Both the position numbers and the translations under genes were made by a program. The notes beneath the pieces were generated by a model. That model was given only the letters and a program-made list of their open reading frames with translations. It made no database searches and was not told the DNA's origin. Positions 1 through 7,672 of a stretch of DNA of 64,000 nucleotides are shown in pieces. Numbering within the stretch: position 1 is the stretch's first letter; each line of letters opens with the position of its first letter. The stretch is taken from the NCBI RefSeq assembly GCF_006438825.1, contig NZ_RCZP01000019.1, positions 1-64,000 of the forward strand, written 5' to 3'. Source of the DNA: Muricoccus nepalensis (GTDB lineage: Bacteria; Pseudomonadota; Alphaproteobacteria; Acetobacterales; Acetobacteraceae).

Positions 1-476
1 CAGAAGGCAGCAGGGGCGGCCAAAAAGCCGCGACAGCGGCGGAGCGGGACGAGCGTGAGGCGCTTGGCCGTTCTCGTGGCGGCTTCGGCACCAAGGTCTG
101 CGTCATCGCGGACAGCGCAGGCCGCGCTGTCGCCTTCTCACTGGCGCCAGGGCAAGCGCACGAGCTGCCTTATGCCATGCCCCTTCTCGCCACGCTTCCC
201 GGCGCGCCGCTCTGGGTGGTGGGCGACCGAGGCTACTCCAGCCATGCCTTCCGCCAGCACGTCTGGGACCTCGGCGCACGCCCCGCGATACCGCCCAAAA
301 GGAACGAGGCGCCGGTCGCCTGTCGAGACTGGATCTACAACAACCGCAACCACGTCGAACGCCTCTAGGCCAGGCTTAAGGAGCGGCGCGCCGTCGCCAC
401 GCGCTACGAGAAAACCGCCTCCAGCTCTCTCGGCGTCCTACACCTCGCCGCCACACTCGACTGGCTCAAGCGCTAA
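1..476 (+). pseudogene. IS5-family transposase remnant, 5' end outside window, internal stop
   Basis: Reading from base 3, the frame encodes the C-terminal half of an IS5-type DDE transposase. It shows VVGDRGY, which carries the second catalytic Asp, and then the family signature Y-x2-R-x3-E-x6-K (YNNRNHVE...RLK). A TAG at 366-368 falls inside the six-residue gap of that signature, where relatives usually have an aromatic or other residue (TGG to TAG would explain it). The frame stays open after the stop, through RLKERRAVATRYEKTA to TAA at 474-476. The gene is therefore broken just before the last catalytic-region residues and is probably inactive. The start lies left of the window. No terminal inverted repeat could be identified with confidence. 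Confidence 0.85.
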
Positions 477-872
477 CAGGACCTAACTATGCCACGGAGT
501 AAACACGTAAAGAATTTGGTGGTCGTGCTCTTCTTCCAACGCGATCATAAATTTGGGGATGCTATCTCCGCCGCCCACGAACTGGCGGAGTTTAGGCCGG
601 TCAGTGCTTCAAAAATCTCAGGGAGCGGCAACCGGCCATGACGGGAATGATGTACGGAATGATAAGTTATAAGTGACCAAAAAGCATGCGACGCTCTGGA
701 CACTATTGCCGGCTCAAGCCTACGCTTCGGAAGCCTGAATACCGAAGAGAGTTTGGCCCTCATTTGGGATAGTCCAACCAGGGCTCACGCAGCTCCTTCA
801 ACGCGTGCAATGCCGTTTACCATCGTTGCTCACTTGCCCACTGGCATGTGGTCAGCTTAGCCGGAAGCTCGA
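477..872. other. 396-base gap, less GC-rich, no recognised gene
   Basis: This stretch lies between the transposase remnant and the next gene and has a visibly lower GC content than the rest of the window. The only reading frame worth noting is 489-641 (+): ATG, 50 residues, with AGGA about seven bases upstream. It begins MPRSKHVKNLVVVLFFQ and resembles no family I know. It could be a fragment of an older gene. No repeat, tRNA or clear promoter was seen. Confidence 0.4.
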
Positions 873-1178
873 ATGAACGATGTCGGTGGCGTCGATCCGG
901 AAGCAACCCTGGACTCCGAAATGGAGAGGATTAGAGAGGACATCGTTCGGATCGGCGCCCTCTACGACCTGGTCTCACGCTTGGAGACCCCACACGCCGA
1001 AGACCTCGATCGTATCGCTACCATGGCCGCCGAAGCGGCGCGGGCACTTCGATCGGTAGAAGGCGCGGCGGCGAACCGCCGCAGGACGCGGTTCTCCTCG
1101 ATCATGTTGTCTTTTCCTCAGCTGAATCTTCCGGCGATGTTCGATCCGGCGGTGCTGGACGACGACGACCTCGATTAA
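873..1178 (+). CDS. N-terminal piece of the giant NTPase frame (or separate small protein)
   Basis: A 101-residue acidic, helical protein, rich in Glu/Asp/Arg and ending in a D-rich tail (LDDDDLD). The ATG is preceded by GGAAG at 863-867. It has no recognised domain. It lies in the same frame as the large protein that follows: after the TAA at 1176-1178 the frame stays open for 19 codons (starting LDDAAIQVSEAHRRLES) up to the GTG at 1236, and reads like one continuous amphipathic helix. I infer that it was originally the N-terminus of a single protein of about 1778 residues spanning 873-6209, now cut by a stop. The alternative is a genuinely separate small partner protein. A shared operon is certain if the locus is expressed. 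Confidence 0.55.
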   Translation: MNDVGGVDPEATLDSEMERIREDIVRIGALYDLVSRLETPHAEDLDRIATMAAEAARALRSVEGAAANRRRTRFSSIMLSFPQLNLPAMFDPAVLDDDDLD

Positions 1179-1235
1179 CTCGACGATGCAGCGATACAGG
1201 TCAGCGAGGCTCACAGGCGACTCGAGTCAGCGAAG

Positions 1236-4200
1236 GTGCGGCTGAGGGACGCTATTAATCAGGATGAGTTTGAGGAAGTCGCCCACCTCAACTCGGAGGC
1301 GAAGGCCGCGCAAGAGGCTGGGACCGCGGCAAGATCGCAAGCGGCTCAGCGGCTTTCTGCCCGAGTCACCGGCTCGAACGATGTGGGGGGTACGCCGACG
1401 GCCTTGGCCGATCCGGCGCCGAGCCAACTGGAGCGTTCTCCGGCGGAGGCTCCGTCCAAAGAGACAGGGCTGTCCATCCTGGCGGCCGATCTGGCCATCG
1501 GGCAGAAGGCTGAGTTGGTCAGCAACCAGGAAGATGCTTCCTTCGCATCAGACGCCACCACCACGTCGCTGGGACTTTCAGAGGAACTGTCCGACAGACT
1601 GCCCGAAGACAAGGATGACGGCATGGTCGCCGCCACCCCGGCGGAGTTCAAGCCGTTTGAGGCGGCGGTCCTGCCGGTCGACGCGGAGGAGAGCGACGCG
1701 CTGGCGGCCCTCGCCTTGGACGTGCCGTCGTCTGAAGAGGCGGAATGGCAGCCCGAGCCGCTGCCGAACGCTCTGCTGCGGGCGCTCGAGAGTGAGCGCC
1801 TCGGCCTCGCCACCGCGGTTGCCGAGGTGACTGCGGTGGGTGAGGTGCCCGAGTTGCTGAAGGCCGCCCTTCCGCTCGTGGCAATGGCAATGGTAGCCGA
1901 CACCAGTGGCGAATTCGACGATCGCGCACGCGATGCGACGCGTCACGCGCTGGACGCACTGCCGGAAGCTCCTGTGGGCGACACGACCCGTCTCGCCCTT
2001 GTCCTCCTGCTGCCAGCGGCGACCACTCTCGCGCTCCTCGCGCCCGGTTCGGGGCAGGCAAGCCTTCTGGCGGCCATGTTGGGGAATGGGGGGAACGATC
2101 CGGGCCATGCAGACAGCCTGCCCCGGCTACGCGACCTCGCCCAAGAAATGTACCAGGGCCGGCACGTGGCCGGCACGGCGCTGATCTCCGCCTCAGCCCT
2201 CATGGCCGGCCTGGTGACGGAAGAGGCATGGCGCCAGGAGCTCGACGCAGCTTCCAATGACATCGCGGCTTGGGCGCGGCAGCAGTTGGCCCGCAGCATC
2301 CGCTACGCCGCAGCGACGGATGTCTGGCGCGAGATGCTGCGACCTGGGGGCACGTTCTACGCCCACTTGCAGGTCGCGGCACAGGCCGCGACCGGGCGGG
2401 CCGAGGAGGTACGGCGCTTCGTCACCACCATCGATATCGATCGCGAGATTCGGCAGGTCGAGCGCCAGGTACGCGGGCTCAATCCGGCCCGGCGATCCCC
2501 GATCTCGGGACCTGCTTACCGGGAGCTCCACGACGCCGTCGAGGAGGCGGTGCATCACCTGCGGCATTGGCTCTCCATCGTCGAGCGCGCGCCGTCGCGT
2601 GCGGAAAGATCTCGAACCAAGCCTATTGCTGATCTGCGAGCCCGCCTGCTCTCGCGCATCCGCGCTGCGGAAGAGGAGCTGCTCCGGCTCGACGGCCTGC
2701 TGGCCGCCGGTGTGCCGTGCGGCACGGCAGCGCTCCGGCGCCTCATGAGCGTTCTGGAAGGCGCGACACTCCGGCGCGCCGCGCCCTCGCTCGACGCGTT
2801 GCTCGGGCGCGACCTAGTGGGGGTACCGGGCATCGTGTTCGGTGCCGGCTGGAGCCGTCAGCACCCGCCACTAGAGGAAGTTCGAGAGGAGCTGTTCGCC
2901 CTTGCCCAGGCGCCGGCACCGCCTCCGCTTGCCCAGTCTGCCCGCCGGCGCATCGCCGCTGGCGACTACCTTGGCGCGGAGTTGGTCATCGAACTGACCG
3001 GGGACGCCGAGGAACGCCCTGTCCTCCAGCGCGAGTTGCGCAATGCCCTTGAGCGCCGCAAAGCCGACGAGGCGCAGGCGCTCGACGAGAAGCATACGAA
3101 GGTGGAGGAAGCGGAACGCGCCGGGCGGCTGGATGCCGGCTTGGCACATGAGCTGACCGAACGACTCCTCCGTGTACGGGAGCAGGTGGCCGCGGCGGTT
3201 CCGGCGAGCGCGGCGGAACTCTTTGCCGAGGCAAGGCGGCATGTGGCGCTGGCCGACGCAAAGCTGAGCGAGCGCGCCGTCCTGGCACGCGACCGTATCA
3301 CCCTTCGCCTTGACCAGCTGCGCCAGCTACCCGAGCCGAACCGTGACAGGGTGGAAGGGCTACTCGAGGCTGGCCAGTTCGCCCTCGCGGAGGACTTGGT
3401 CGAGCGGCTGGAAGCAGGCGAGCCGCTGGACCCGGATGTGCCGGTGCCGGTGGAGGAAGCCTTCGCCGCTTTCTTCCCGGCGGGCGCCGAGCGGCTGGCC
3501 GGTTGGCTACGCGGCCGGCGCACGGCCATGCGCGACATTGCCGACGGCACCTGCGCCGTCCCGCAGGACCTCTTCGCGCCTGGCCAAGAGCTCACCGCGG
3601 ACCTGCCAACGCTGGCGGAAGCCTGGGCCGACTGTGTGCGGGAGAACTCGCGCAACGCCCTGCAGGACGCGTTGCTGCGCCTTTTCGCCGCCTTCGGCTT
3701 CACCGATCCCGAGCTACCGGGCTTCGCCACCCCTGCGCGGAAGGTCTCCGAAGCGGTGCTGCAACTGCGCGTGCGCGCGCTGCGGGACCGAGACACGGCG
3801 GTGCTGCCCCAGTTCGGCTCGGAGGCGGAGGGGACCTATCGCCTCCTCTGCCTGTGGCACAAGCGCGACGCCGAGGACATCGCGCAGGCGCTGGCGGCGT
3901 TGCCCGTCAGCAGCGCGCCGACGATCGTGCTGTTTTTCGGCCCGCTCGACCACGAGCAGCGACGCCGCCTCGCCGCGCTCGCGCGCGCGGACCGGCTGCG
4001 CTCCACCATCGTTGTGGACGAAGTACTGGCGCTGCATCTCGGACTGCTCCCCCGTGGGCGGCTGATGGCCCTTTTCGCCTGTACTCTGCCCTTCACCGAT
4101 AGCCGGCCATGGGCCGACACCGGGACGCCGGCCCCGGAGATGTTCTTCGGCCGCGCCCGTGAACTGCGCGCCGTCACCGCCCGCAGCGGCGAGTTTACCC

Positions 4201-6053
4201 ATCTTCTCTATGGCGGCCGCCAGCTCGGCAAGACGGCGGTGCTGCGGCAGGTCGAGCGATCCACCGCAGCGGACCCGGACACGGTCGCCCGCTACGTCAG
4301 CATTGCGGAAATAGGCTTGCAGCAGCCGCCGGCCGAGCTGTGGCCGCGCTTGGCCGAGGAGCTGGCCCGTGCCGGCATCGCGGTGCCCCGCGCCAGCGGC
4401 GCGCAAGGCGTGCGCACGGCGGTCCGGGAATGGCTGGACAAGCGGCCCGGACGGCAGATGCTGATGCTGCTGGACGAGGCGGACGCCTTCTTCGAGAAGG
4501 ATCGGCAGGCAGGCTTCACCGTCACCTCGGCCCTGCGCGATCTGACTGTCGACACGGATCGGCGGTTCAAGCCGGTTTTCGCCGGGTTGCGCAACGTCCA
4601 GAAGCTGGCGCGGGACCCGAACAGCCCCATCGCCCATCTCGGCGCGCCCCTGGTGGTTGGCCCGTTGCTGCGCGGCGAGGAGCGGCGGCAGGCGGAGAGC
4701 CTTGTGCGCTGGCCCTTCACGGCGCTCGGCTACCATCTCGACGAGGCCGTCGTCTCGCGGATCCTCGCCTTCGCCAACTACTATCCCAGCCTGATCCAGG
4801 TGGTCTGCCAGCGCCTGCTCCGGTCGCTCCGCCAGCAGAGCGGGAGCGGTGGGCCTCCCTGGATGGTGCGGATGGAGGATGTCGAGCGCGTGCTGGAAAC
4901 GCCGGAGGTGCGCACCGCTGCTTTCGAGCGCTTCCGTATCACCCTCGAGCTGGACCCTCGATACAACCTCCTGACGTTGCTGATGGCCAACTTCAGCATG
5001 GACGAACCAGAGCTGCTTGCCAGCGGCATCGACGGCACCATGCTGCGCGCTCTGGCCGCAGACGCGTGGCCGTCCGGGTTCCCGGCAACGTTCGCCGATG
5101 ATGCCTTCGAGGCGCTGCTTGACGAGATGGTCGGGCTGGGGCTGCTGCGGGGGGTAACGGGCGCGCACTACGCGCTGCGGAGCGCGAACCTTGCGCATCT
5201 CATCGGCAGCCCCGGCGAGATCCGCCGGCAGCTGGAGAGCTTCGCCAGCCGCCCTGCTCCCGCGATCAGCGACCCGCTGGAGATGCGGCGCATGATCGGT
5301 GGGCGCCCCGGGTTGCTGACCGCGCGACAGGAGGGACACTTGCTGGCCCCTGGCAGCGGCGTCGCGATCCTGGCAGGCACAGTGCTTTCGGGAGTCGGAA
5401 ACTGGCGGACCGCGGTGGACACCGCGTGCCGTATCGCGCGCGAGCGTCACGGCCGCGACGTCAACGCCCGCGTGCTGGGCGGCCCGTTCGGCCTTGACCA
5501 CTTCCGCGCTGCGCTGGCCAAGACGCGGTCCACGGGCTCCACCCTGCACCTCGTGCCGCCCGCGGCACCCTGGGATGCGGCCTGGGTGGAGGAGGCGGTG
5601 CGACGGGTTCGCGCCGCTGCAAAGGGTGCTGCCTCGCTACCGGTTCTGTTCCTGGCCGATGCGCAACGTGCCTGGGAATGGGTGGCCGATCCCCGCCGCA
5701 CCGCGGTGCTGGACGAGGGGGATCCCGCCTCCCGGGTGGTGGAGCTCACCGCCGGCCCCTGGAGCCTCGACGACGTCAACCTCTGGGCAAACGACGCTCC
5801 CCTCCGCCTCCCGGGAGACGCCATCATGCGGGTCACGGGCGGTTGGGACCTCCTGATCCGTCAGTTGGAGGCGCTGCCGCCGGCCGGGCGCGCCGCGCCG
5901 GCCGCCGAACTCGCGCGGAGCCTTCTGGACCCTGGATCAAACGGCGATCCGTTGGAGGATCTGCGGGCCCTGCCGGAGGTGGCCGAGACATTGCGGGCGC
6001 TCGGGGACTGCCAGGACGGAAGGCTCGACGGCGAGGTGGTCGAGGCTGCCTAG
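1236..6053 (+). CDS. Giant coiled-coil P-loop NTPase (STAND/AAA-like), interrupted frame
   Basis: 1605 residues from a GTG that has no convincing ribosome site. Residues 1-900 are low-complexity and coiled-coil-rich (many Ala/Glu/Arg helices), with no recognised domain. A nucleotide-binding module follows: FFGRARELRAV is a typical lead-in, the Walker A GGRQLGKTA is near residues 993-1001, and the Walker B MLMLLDEADAF is near 1075-1085. A winged-helix-like stretch (FEALLDEMVGLGLLRG) comes before a C-terminal region of unknown fold. This layout is seen in STAND/AAA-type conflict NTPases, but I cannot name a family. TAG at 6051-6053 ends it, yet the frame continues sensibly to 6209. The frame is likewise open upstream to the TAA at 1176-1178. 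The gene is therefore either decaying, misread or read through. It is followed by a HEPN-motif partner gene. Confidence 0.7.
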   Translation: MRLRDAINQDEFEEVAHLNSEAKAAQEAGTAARSQAAQRLSARVTGSNDVGGTPTALADPAPSQLERSPAEAPSKETGLSILAADLAIGQKAELVSNQEDASFASDATTTSLGLSEELSDRLPEDKDDGMVAATPAEFKPFEAAVLPVDAEESDALAALALDVPSSEEAEWQPEPLPNALLRALESERLGLATAVAEVTAVGEVPELLKAALPLVAMAMVADTSGEFDDRARDATRHALDALPEAPVGDTTRLALVLLLPAATTLALLAPGSGQASLLAAMLGNGGNDPGHADSLPRLRDLAQEMYQGRHVAGTALISASALMAGLVTEEAWRQELDAASNDIAAWARQQLARSIRYAAATDVWREMLRPGGTFYAHLQVAAQAATGRAEEVRRFVTTIDIDREIRQVERQVRGLNPARRSPISGPAYRELHDAVEEAVHHLRHWLSIVERAPSRAERSRTKPIADLRARLLSRIRAAEEELLRLDGLLAAGVPCGTAALRRLMSVLEGATLRRAAPSLDALLGRDLVGVPGIVFGAGWSRQHPPLEEVREELFALAQAPAPPPLAQSARRRIAAGDYLGAELVIELTGDAEERPVLQRELRNALERRKADEAQALDEKHTKVEEAERAGRLDAGLAHELTERLLRVREQVAAAVPASAAELFAEARRHVALADAKLSERAVLARDRITLRLDQLRQLPEPNRDRVEGLLEAGQFALAEDLVERLEAGEPLDPDVPVPVEEAFAAFFPAGAERLAGWLRGRRTAMRDIADGTCAVPQDLFAPGQELTADLPTLAEAWADCVRENSRNALQDALLRLFAAFGFTDPELPGFATPARKVSEAVLQLRVRALRDRDTAVLPQFGSEAEGTYRLLCLWHKRDAEDIAQALAALPVSSAPTIVLFFGPLDHEQRRRLAALARADRLRSTIVVDEVLALHLGLLPRGRLMALFACTLPFTDSRPWADTGTPAPEMFFGRARELRAVTARSGEFTHLLYGGRQLGKTAVLRQVERSTAADPDTVARYVSIAEIGLQQPPAELWPRLAEELARAGIAVPRASGAQGVRTAVREWLDKRPGRQMLMLLDEADAFFEKDRQAGFTVTSALRDLTVDTDRRFKPVFAGLRNVQKLARDPNSPIAHLGAPLVVGPLLRGEERRQAESLVRWPFTALGYHLDEAVVSRILAFANYYPSLIQVVCQRLLRSLRQQSGSGGPPWMVRMEDVERVLETPEVRTAAFERFRITLELDPRYNLLTLLMANFSMDEPELLASGIDGTMLRALAADAWPSGFPATFADDAFEALLDEMVGLGLLRGVTGAHYALRSANLAHLIGSPGEIRRQLESFASRPAPAISDPLEMRRMIGGRPGLLTARQEGHLLAPGSGVAILAGTVLSGVGNWRTAVDTACRIARERHGRDVNARVLGGPFGLDHFRAALAKTRSTGSTLHLVPPAAPWDAAWVEEAVRRVRAAAKGAASLPVLFLADAQRAWEWVADPRRTAVLDEGDPASRVVELTAGPWSLDDVNLWANDAPLRLPGDAIMRVTGGWDLLIRQLEALPPAGRAAPAAELARSLLDPGSNGDPLEDLRALPEVAETLRALGDCQDGRLDGEVVEAA

Positions 6054-6209
6054 GTCGTTGCCTACTCCGAACTTGGGGAGGAGACGGTCGCCCGCGTGCT
6101 GGCCTGGGCAAGTCTGACTGGGCTTGTCGGGCGCGGGGCGGAAGGCTTGGTGCTCGGCAAGGAGCTGCGCCTCGGCCTTGCCCGACCCATGCCAGCCGGC
6201 GCGGCGTGA
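6054..6209 (+). other. In-frame continuation of the giant NTPase after TAG, ending in GTGA overlap
   Basis: After the TAG at 6051-6053 the same frame stays open for 51 codons to TGA at 6207-6209. The translation looks like ordinary protein (VVAYSELGEETVARVLAWAS, then a hydrophobic, Leu/Gly-rich helix-like end). Its TGA overlaps the GTG start of the next gene in the sequence GTGA (6206-6209), the standard arrangement for coupled genes elsewhere in this window. I read this as the original C-terminus, separated by a nonsense change or a sequencing error. Confidence 0.6.
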
Positions 6210-7231
6210 TCGGGGTTTGGTCGCTCCCTGGCCCGTCGGCGCTCGTAGCGCGCGTCGTGGCCGAACTTGCGGATGGCCGGCAGTGCCTGCCTGTTGGCGC
6301 TGCGCCGCCCGGCTTCCGTCGGGCGGTCGAGGACGCGCTGGCGGTTCGGCAAATCCGCCTTCGTTTGGTCTATGACGATCCTGTCCTTGATCCATGGGGG
6401 TTGTTGCGGCGCGAGGCCGAACTGCCGCGCGCCGAGGAGAGGCTGCCGTCGGGCGTTTGGTGGGTGGACGGCGTCGAGGCGGCAAGGGCCGAGGCCTGGA
6501 GCGAGGTTGCTCGCACGCTGGGGGAGGCGATGCGCCACGACGCGCCCCACCGTCGCGCGCTGATGGTCGTACCGCTTCCGCCTGGCGGTTCGCCTGTTAC
6601 TGGGCTCGACCTGGCCTGGCTGCATGCGGAACCGCTCGACCGCGTCGATTTAGAGGTCGCCGCCCGCTACGCGGTAACGGCAGCAGAGTGCCACGGCACC
6701 CTCGCGCGTCTTCGCGTCGAGTTGTCCGTAGAAATGGCAAGTGCGCGACTACCCGCGACCCGCGCGCTCGACACGCTGGACCATTGGATGGGGGCGCCGG
6801 ATGACGCACTATGCGACCCTGTACGCTTCCTGTGCCATGCGCGGGCGGACGGTGCTGAGCCGACCCTCGCCGAGTTCGACCTATGGCGCATTCACCACGC
6901 CGTGCTCCTGGACGCGATTGAGCGCGAGAGGCTCGTGATCGTGCGCGCGAACCGTGGCCGTTGGCGCATTCCCTACGACATCCCGGAGAACGAGGGACGG
7001 CCAGCCAAGCGGGTGCGCGCGGCTGAGCTGCTGGAGTTGAAGCACCTCTGCCTGCAGCTCCGGCAGAGCGGCGAGCCGCTTCACTCGCCGCTCTTGAGCC
7101 GCCTGCAGATGTTGCGAGAGATGCGCAATGCCCTGAGCCACCTGGAGCCCGCGTCGATCGCCGAGGTGTCGGCCCTGCAGGTGGGCACAGCACGGGTTGG
7201 ATCGGCCGCAACGCGGCCTTCAGGCGCGTAG
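6206..7231 (+). CDS. HEPN-motif protein paired with giant NTPase
   Basis: 341 residues starting at a GTG that overlaps the end of the upstream frame by GTGA. The N-terminus (VIGVWSLPGPSALVARVV) resembles a P-loop strand-loop-helix that has lost its Lys/Ser, and VWWVDGVE could match a Walker B-like strand, so a degenerate NTPase fold is possible. The C-terminal 60 residues are helical and contain REMRNALSH. RNALSH at about residues 307-312 fits the R-x4-H active-site motif of HEPN ribonucleases, including the Asn that often follows the Arg. HEPN proteins act as RNases in toxin-antitoxin, CRISPR and abortive-infection systems. An RNase effector controlled by the neighbouring NTPase is my inference; the family was not identified. 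Confidence 0.65.
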   Translation: MIGVWSLPGPSALVARVVAELADGRQCLPVGAAPPGFRRAVEDALAVRQIRLRLVYDDPVLDPWGLLRREAELPRAEERLPSGVWWVDGVEAARAEAWSEVARTLGEAMRHDAPHRRALMVVPLPPGGSPVTGLDLAWLHAEPLDRVDLEVAARYAVTAAECHGTLARLRVELSVEMASARLPATRALDTLDHWMGAPDDALCDPVRFLCHARADGAEPTLAEFDLWRIHHAVLLDAIERERLVIVRANRGRWRIPYDIPENEGRPAKRVRAAELLELKHLCLQLRQSGEPLHSPLLSRLQMLREMRNALSHLEPASIAEVSALQVGTARVGSAATRPSGA

Positions 7232-7254
7232 AAGGAAGACAGGCCTGGCTTTCC

Positions 7255-7662
7255 TCAGTAGTCGCTGAGCGCCACCGCACCCTCGCGGCGCATGAAGATC
7301 CAGCAGCCTCCCCCGGCGGCGGACTGCACGCGCACGCGGAGCGAGCGCTCGGCGTCGCCGAAGTCGCCGGTCCAGCCGAACTCGAGGTCGAGGCCGCCCG
7401 CCGCCATCGCGCGCTCGATCCGGCCGCGGTAGCGCGGGCCGTCCATGCAGGGCGCGACTTCGCGGAAGAAGTGCAGCCCGAGGCGCGGCCGGTCCCCCGA
7501 GCCCGAGAGGCGCCGCTCCGCCCCGCTGTAGACCCGGACCACGCCCTCCGCGTCGAGGCGGATGGCACCGAAGGGCAGGTCGTCCAGGGCCTTGATGGGC
7601 AGCCCCTCCACGGCGCGGGCAAGATCCGGCTGGTCGAAGCTGGGCAGGGGCGGGACGGGCAA
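7255..7662 (-). CDS. pyp: Photoactive yellow protein (PYP) homologue, blue-light sensor
   Basis: 135 residues. The alignment to the Halorhodospira PYP is clear by eye: LDDLPFGAIRLD, HFFREVAPCMDGP, then a C-terminal strand ending CWIFMRR. Cys72 matches the Cys69 that carries the p-coumaroyl chromophore. Tyr45 and Glu49 match Tyr42 and Glu46, which hold its phenolate. Thr50 is Ser and Arg52 is Ser, which could shift the colour. The length fits the family (125 residues). I chose the TTG at 7662 because GAGGAG lies six bases upstream and this start gives the expected N-terminal cap; the frame remains open further upstream, but that part overlaps the kinase. The gene lies 10 bases behind the PAS-rich kinase and is probably its co-transcribed light input or output partner. 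No tyrosine ammonia-lyase or coumaroyl-CoA ligase gene is in this window. Confidence 0.88.
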   Translation of the reverse strand: MPVPPLPSFDQPDLARAVEGLPIKALDDLPFGAIRLDAEGVVRVYSGAERRLSGSGDRPRLGLHFFREVAPCMDGPRYRGRIERAMAAGGLDLEFGWTGDFGDAERSLRVRVQSAAGGGCWIFMRREGAVALSDY

Positions 7663-7672
7663 GGGCGTCTCC

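Noticed and set aside
545-763. 72-codon open frame on the - strand next to the transposase
   Set aside because: No ribosome site, no family resemblance, and no coding bias.
3714-5549. 611-codon open frame on the - strand opposite the giant NTPase
   Set aside because: It is a shadow caused by high GC and codon bias. Its translation is rich in Arg, Gly, His and Ala with no family motif, whereas the + strand shows Walker motifs.
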